Of a stretch of DNA of 64,000 nt, positions 57,401 through 64,000 are shown one piece after another. This DNA comes from Hymenolepis diminuta (Eukaryota; Platyhelminthes; Cestoda; Cyclophyllidea; Hymenolepididae): NCBI GenBank assembly GCA_900708905.1, contig CAADRB010000064.1, positions 455,162 through 519,161 on the forward strand. Reading direction: 5' to 3'. The notes beneath the pieces were generated by a model, which was not told where the DNA came from, did no database searches, and worked only from the letters and a program-made list of their open reading frames with translations. Numbering within the stretch: position 1 is the stretch's first letter; each line of letters begins with the position of its first letter. The position numbers and the translations under genes are program-made.

Positions 57401-59640
57401 CATTAAGTAAATTTTATATAACCCGAATTAAAAGACTGAATAAAATAAAACTCCTTAATATCTAATTGTACTCTCAAAATCGTCTAGAATTCCTCAATTC
57501 TATCACTTATTGACCCAATGTCGATCAATCCCATTTGCTTTTCCGCAGTAAAAATTTGTTACAATTTTTTGCCTTTCTGCGTGTTTTTGTCATAATAGGT
57601 GCACTAAAATTAAATCCAGCACGTCGGTATTGGTTAAATATGATACCTTCCACAAATCCCATCAAAGTGATAATTCTACTCAGTTTATAGGACATCTTTG
57701 TAAACTAGTTAAATTTGCATAAAAGAAATATCGAATATGAACTCTGATTTTGCCTCTGTGCAACAGCTTCAAAGTTGTGTAACATTCATAACACTCGAAT
57801 GACTGATAGGCTGTTTCGCTCAGAAGCGGCCCGAATTAAGAACATTAATACTCTCAGCGTTCCCAAGCGTCCGATGCGATGTGGCTACTCCGGAGTGTTA
57901 GACATGACCTTTCACGTAAAATTGTATCTTGTTGATAAGCCATAAGCATTTCGGATTAATCTATGCGGAATTACAGTGCTGCAAGACACTATTAATATGA
58001 ATCGTGCTGGATCAAACTGAACATGAAAGTTGAATTGGATCGTAACAAACCAGTTCTCTCGACCACAGTTCCAAAGGCTTGTAGGAGTCGCAAAAGCATC
58101 ATTGAGTAGATGTAATACTGGAAATAAATTTCAGTATGATGATTCCACATTAACTGTTGCCTGTTATCAAGATAGGTGAATAATGTCAAATTCTAGTTAG
58201 TTGATTTCAGTCATATTTTTCAACGTCAACCTAACCGCATTCAAAAGTTACAAGCTCAGCTGGATATAAAATGAATCTGAACTTACGGATGAATCAGACA
58301 TGGTGAGTTAAGCAGATAGGTAGCATTAATTGCCCTAAAAAATTGTGGCCCACAAAATATTTCATCATGCTCAAACGCATTGCAAGAACAAGTAGATTAA
58401 TCGCATTTTGAATTAATGGATTTTCCTAGTCGGAAACTACGTTTCAACATAGTGTGTATTTTAATCAAAAACTGTTAGTCTAGGACGTTAATGTATATAT
58501 AAATCATTCCGATGTCATAGTATCAAACAGTTAGCAGTGCATAATTGCCCGTTCTGCACTAAATACCCAGGTAGCTATTTCATCAAAGCCAGAATAAAAT
58601 AGGGGAGACAGTTTGCAGTTACAATCAGAGATCGTCAAAATAATTTCTTGTCGAAGTAATCGAGAGTATGCGGACAAACCGCAAAATTTGAAGGATTCGA
58701 CATTACCTGCACTCACAGTTTTCGTACGAAATTGGATAAAATAGGTATTAAGTGGGCACACATAAGTTAAGAACTACTGGATGCAATGCATGCACAAACT
58801 GAGGTCTTGTACATTTTTAAATGCGTGTAAGCCTAACAACTGTTTTTGAATATTGGAAAAAACAAAATAATATTGAGCTGCGTTGAATGATTTAACTGGG
58901 TTAAGGTATTTATACCAATTAAAGCTATATAGAAGGGAGTGGCGACACAACTTAATATTCTAAACCCGTCAAATCTGAGTTTAGGCTTCCCTTTGGTATC
59001 GGACAAATTTAAAATTTGGAATTATAAACTTGCAATCAAATGCAAACTATTTCTCCTAAAAGCTGATATTTAGGGCAATTGTCGCCCAAAAGCAATTAAG
59101 CCTTCAACCGCAAATAATATCCTCTAGAACATTCTCGATTGAACATATTTATGTCCGCCAACTAAAAATGATATTTTACAATGTGCTAATCGGACAAGCG
59201 GATGCCTAGCTGCAGCAGAGGTAAATCGCTTAGGAAAAGAGTAAGGGAATTTAGTGCATGGGAATCGAGATGGTCAATTTTTCGCTTCTTACGCTGATAA
59301 ATATACATTCTGCTTTTCTTTCAGACGATCTTTCAAAGGGCTTTGGAAGGATTAGCTATAGGCTAAAGTATCTAATTATTTCCTAGTTATTATTCGGGCC
59401 CCTTTAATCCTCTAACAATCTTCACTATGACATTTGGATGGAGAGAGACGACAGGACAGTTATGATTAGAGTTTGCTGGAAGAGAACTAGGAGTCACGAG
59501 AGGAAGGGATGGTGAAGGGTGCTTGTGGATGTGTGGATTGCGAGCAATAGACAGTTTGCTTTTTTAATAAGGAGATTTATGTTTGGTGATAAGAGCATAG
59601 GGGAGGTAAGGATAAGAAGCAGCAATCAGATGCTTTCCAC

Positions 59641-59845
59641 CCGGGTGCTCATAGATGTTTAAGGTTTAATTAGTTTTCATTCGGGCGCTCGCTGATATTT
59701 ACAGTTCATTGAGATTCCAGTTGAGTTCTTAAAGGCTTTTACAGCCAATAAAAATCCCAGTCAGGCCCTCATGGATGGCTACAGCTCACTGAGTATCTAA
59801 TCAGGGGCGATTACTTTTGCCTTTACAGGGCTTGCACTGAATCCG
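59641..59845. repeat. Degenerate minisatellite, unit about 40 bases
   Basis: About four to five diverged copies start near 59641, 59682, 59723, 59762 and 59802. Shared pieces in order are CGGGYGCTC, a GAT..TTTACAG core, a CATTGAG/CACTGAG-like stretch and CCAGT/TCAGG at the end. The third and last copies are the most decayed. There is no coding frame. Confidence 0.55.
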
Positions 59846-62800
59846 ATGTCAACACTAGAAATGACATTCAGAGATGTCGATTATAGGAGTTTAAGCAATA
59901 TCTAACTGGATATTGAAAGTCCAAGTTGGTCGTTGCGATCGAAGATCAGCGATCCTGTGGATGGTGCAGAAGCATCGCGTACTTGTCAACAAACATTCGG
60001 ATATATTTTACACCTTAACACTTCAAGGGAATACTTTTTGTAATCCGCCATCTTCCAATTTTTCTCCAATATGTGGTATTTGCATATCGGCAACAAGCTC
60101 TTCATTTTATTCAAGGTGATCAGTCTCAGTTTTGTTTAAATTTGACGATTTTTCATCGAATTTCCATTTCAAAGTTACCCTTTCTGGTATTGCTTTCTTC
60201 ATTTTGTTCCTGCTTCTTTCTATCATATAGCAGAATGATTAGAAAAGACTTCAAAATAAAACAACGGAAACCGTTAATATCGAAACAAAGTTTGTCCTGT
60301 TTTTCTCCTTCTTTTGCGTCCGTTACTTATTTTACTATTTTTTGTCATTTGGGACATTCGTGTTTTCAGAATCCCTTCAAAAAGGGCTCAGTGATGCGTA
60401 AAATGTTTCCTAGTATGCTCGTATATTGTTTAACTTCCAATTTTAATTTCCATTTCCATTTTATTTCTCCCATACCTTGCTCATTATCTGTCATTAAAGG
60501 AAATTAAAAGGGAGAAAATTTCATTGATTGCCAAATAAGCAAAACGTAAATTCATAAAACAGTTCTGAAGCATGAAGTATGTTGCAATTTTGTGCATTTA
60601 ACTCTTAAAATTTTCTCACCGATTCTCACAGATGAAATTGACTATTTATGGTCTATTTGAGAACTGCTGAGATCTAAGTGCTCTCTATGATAAAACGACC
60701 ACTCCTTCAGCGATTAATGAAATTGTATAAACAAAATAATCTAGTGTTTTTTAAAGCAGAAGAAAGCAATATCACAAGATACGGAATGGTAGTTCCTCTA
60801 CCAATTTCACATCAACAGAACCGTTAATTGATTTAAGCTGAGATTTGCAACAAGGACGGGGCGTCTCAATTACTCATGTTGGAGAAAAACATTTTTCTGC
60901 TAAACGCCACATTTGAAAATAATCCAGAAATGGAATTCTCGATAATTGGTTGAAACAGAAGTGATAATATTAGAACCAGAAGTATGCGCACATATCTATA
61001 ATTAAATCAGCCCAGTTTAATTTAATCTAAGCCCCCTTGTTATGCTAAAACTAGAAGTGTTCAGACATTAAATTATATTATTTCTAAATTGTATAAGTCC
61101 ATCTTTAATCGGTACTGTATCCGTCAGATATATATCTGATTATGACATTTATATTAGAGAGAGATCAGATAAGATGTGCTTTTCAAAATTTTCTGAAAAA
61201 GAAAAAGTAATTACAACTTTGTAGACCGGCAGTGTATGCAGTCCGAAATCTGGGAGTCCGCATTGTGCTCTATATATCAAGTAACTTGAGGGTTAATCTT
61301 ACTGAAAACTTTTTATTCTGTCGCCCCAGTAAGAAACTCATCTACTCACCCCTTTACCCCCATAAGCCAAGTTTTTGAGCCCATGCTGCCTTTTACCCAT
61401 ACTAAAAACTGACCTGTGAAATGTTCCAGAAATCTGTAATGAAGGCGAATCAGAGAAATTGGTACTTCGGCTTGAAGCTTGTGCCGTATTTATTGAATTT
61501 AAAATGTATTTCATTACTTTTGATTTATCCAGAAATTAGATACTCTTCGCAGAATAACTATTTTACAGTTGCCCTATCATCTATCACTACAAAGTTTCAT
61601 CTCCATTGACCGAATTCTGTTTTCTGTTTTTACTTGAAAAGAATTCTATTTTTCGACAAAATATCGGATTAGATTTTATTGAAATGTCCCCCTAAGGGAA
61701 AGGAATCCTTATAAACACCTAATGTATTTAACCACTAAGCAACCATCAATCCCGTATCATAAAAACAGCTTTGAAGACAAAAAGATAGTTGCCCTTATGC
61801 ATTCATCGTCAAGCACTTACCTGAAACGATACGCGATTCATCAGGCTAGTGAAAAATTATTGAAATTTTTAAATGGATTAATTTATGCTAAGCCATAAAG
61901 CTTAACGCGTTTTAATGTCATTGAAAGAAGGTCATGGGTTGAAATCACAAACCTATGATGGCGAAATCTTGCTTAACGATTGCCTGACAAAGCTTTAGTC
62001 GATTTTATAATCAAAAGGAGGAGAAGACAGGGTTTGTGAATGGTTACTTTTATTGGTGAGAATAAGGGGAAGGCATTTACCTCATTGCCAGCAAACCTTA
62101 ATAGGTAGAGCAGAGTAAAGCTCAATATGCCTGAAAATAAGTAAGCAATTTTAGGAGTGGAAATACAGACTCATACCACTGCATTTCCAGATTGTCCTTT
62201 GATGATTTTTTATTGGTTGCTTATCAAAAACAAAGAACGCAATAACTGTCAAATCTTTTATCGTACCCCAATAGATTTTCTTTATCATAACCCTGGTTCC
62301 ACTCGCCCATTATTGACGAATGTTACCTTTTCTTCCAAATCTCAATACCGCTTCCTAATCTCCTCCTCCTCCTTTTCCTCTTGGTCCAGCTCAACTTTCG
62401 ATCGTCTGATTTTGGGAAAGACTTTTGTACCTCGTTAGCTGTTAAGATTTTTCGTCTTGTAAAGGGATTTCAAGATTCAATTTGGTTGAGCTCTAATTCA
62501 GTCTAAATAAAAAACATGTTACAAGTTAATGGCTTCATAGTGGCCATTTATCCTAGTTTTACCTTAATTTCAAAACTTAGTCGTACATTAAAATAATCAG
62601 ATTAACAATCCATCATAAAGCCGCTATATTTCGTACTCTCCTCTGCAATTTCATTTTTCTGACAACTTCTTTTAAGCATTTGCGAACACGTGGAAGCATT
62701 TCAAGCAAATCTAATCCTTTCCTAATCTGTGCGATATATTTATTATTGCTTGTTTTTTGGCTCTTGTTTCTATTTGCAAAATAAACTCTTGAGATTCTTG

Positions 62801-64000
62801 GGTTATGAATGCACTTATAAGTTTCAAGCAAAAAATCCAATGCCTGTAAGAATAAATGCTCATTTTATCAAGATGCCTTATCTATTCATTCACCGACTGC
62901 GCGCAGATGGAAAATTTATAAAGGGTTCCCTGCCATTATTCAAAATCATTTTGCTCCGGAACATTTCAAAAGGATTTTTTGTGTTAATCTACTTTCCAAT
63001 TGTTGAATCAGGATAAAAATAATGAAAATTATTCTAGAACTTTTTTTTATTTTTCCGCAAAATAGGAATAAAATGCGATATATGGGATGTGATGCTAAAA
63101 TTTCTACTTCCTTTACTTAATGGCATGAATAAATGCTTGCATGTGAAAGTTGTTAATAATAAATCCAGAGTATTGGCCCCATAGCATTGACAAAATGCTC
63201 AACTTTAGGTTTGTTAAAATTGAAAATTCTTCATTTTACTTTTTCATTTCCACAATATTTTGTTATAAAGACCCGCTGAATATATCGGACACTGATCAGC
63301 TGGGGTGATTGAGGTGATATATTCCCATCTTTCCCATTCTTTTTCCATCAGAAGTGAAAGGGAGATTTTATTCACCTAGTATTGTGTCAAAACGCGCACC
63401 ATAGGAGTATACCCAATCACTATTGATTGACCTCGATGAATTTTTGCTCGATACTTTAAATAATACGAATTTGAGTCTCATTGGTTGACGCGATTCACTA
63501 GGTAAAAATTAGCCCTTTTTAAATATCGTTGCTACCAAGCCTAACGCAACTGAAGAATTTTGAAGTAGGCCAAACCAGCAACCTCGCCAGATTACAGAGC
63601 AACTAGATCATCATGTGCGTACAGGGGATTAATGGAAAGATATTACCCGGGATATACTTAATTACAACCCCATTCTTCAGTAGACGGGAATATCTAGTGT
63701 AATGAGATTATTGTTTCCTCTCACTATGGTGCCTTTTAAGGATTTTAGCCTGCTTAGCCTGCCTGAAGTGCCACTCATCATAGTTGCGTGATCTCTCGAT
63801 TTGATAAGAATTTTATATCCTACCTTATATTTAGGACACAGAGAAAGTTCGAGGAACTACTCTTTATAACTCTGTTAATACTTTGTGAAACGGACCTCCT
63901 AAAGCACAATGCAGTTTGTACTTTATTTGAACAGACATATTCAGGTACTTCTCAGTCTTTTGACCTTGGGATACAATCTAGCGGTATAGATTGGTTGGAT

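Larger units (their letters stand above)
55544..64000. other. Upstream of the channel gene; no convincing gene
   Basis: This should contain the TRPC promoter and 5' UTR, perhaps with non-coding first exons, but no TATA box or initiator could be assigned. Open frames such as 58531-58761 (minus) and 60073-60507 (plus) show no domain, have low complexity and lack paired splice signals. A degenerate minisatellite (59641-59845) and the second copy of a short dispersed repeat (57357-57400) are the only structures noted. Confidence 0.6.

Noticed and set aside
58531..58761. 76-residue minus-strand frame upstream of the channel gene, considered as a 5' exon
   Set aside because: There is no ATG context or donor that links it to 55543, and no family match. 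A non-coding 5' exon here cannot be excluded but is not supported.
60073..60507. 144-residue plus-strand open frame, with a short stretch reminiscent of the gypsy reverse transcriptase VFAY box
   Set aside because: The resemblance covers only a few codons and then fails. The rest is Ser/Phe-rich low-complexity sequence with no domain or splice context.

Overview
The window looks like a piece of a flatworm nuclear genome, most likely a parasitic tapeworm or fluke. Reasons: the sequence is strongly AT-rich, one gene carries introns of only 34-79 bases while its neighbour has introns of 6-12 kb, and a decayed Ty3/gypsy element has a gag of the type common in flatworms. The species cannot be settled from the sequence alone. 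I see no tRNA, rRNA, CRISPR or bacterial-style operon.

Layout. 0.6-2.2 kb (+): a complete six-exon JMJD4-type 2-oxoglutarate oxygenase gene. 2.3-3.4 kb (-): an intronless BTB/POZ protein gene, tail-to-tail with JMJD4. 3.4-5.6 kb: intergenic DNA with a possible retroelement LTR piece, then a chain of short plus-strand open frames that I do not recognise. 6.0-55.5 kb (-): one very large TRPC-type cation-channel gene. Its first six coding exons (55543 down to 18902) join in perfect phase into 1032 codons: N-terminal ankyrin repeats, TRP_2 domain with the His/Cys zinc site, all membrane segments, the LFW pore motif and the TRP box. Seven further exons (13059 down to 6053) can be chained in frame to a stop codon, adding 439 residues with an ankyrin-like segment and two possible coiled coils. 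This distal part is tentative and could belong to a separate gene. 55.5-64 kb: upstream DNA with no convincing gene.

The channel introns hold the mobile DNA. A broken Ty3/gypsy element (14.6-18.8 kb, opposite orientation to the channel) ends only about 100 bases from the exon 6 splice donor. A mariner transposase remnant with an internal deletion lies at 29.1-29.7 kb. A gypsy LTR/primer-binding-site remnant with a TATA box lies at 47.9-48.4 kb, and a GC-richer block at 35.4-35.8 kb may be another solo LTR. A degenerate minisatellite of about 40 bases sits at 59.64-59.85 kb.

The recognised genes are functionally unrelated: translation-termination factor hydroxylation (JMJD4), a probable protein adaptor (BTB), and calcium-permeable cation entry (TRPC).
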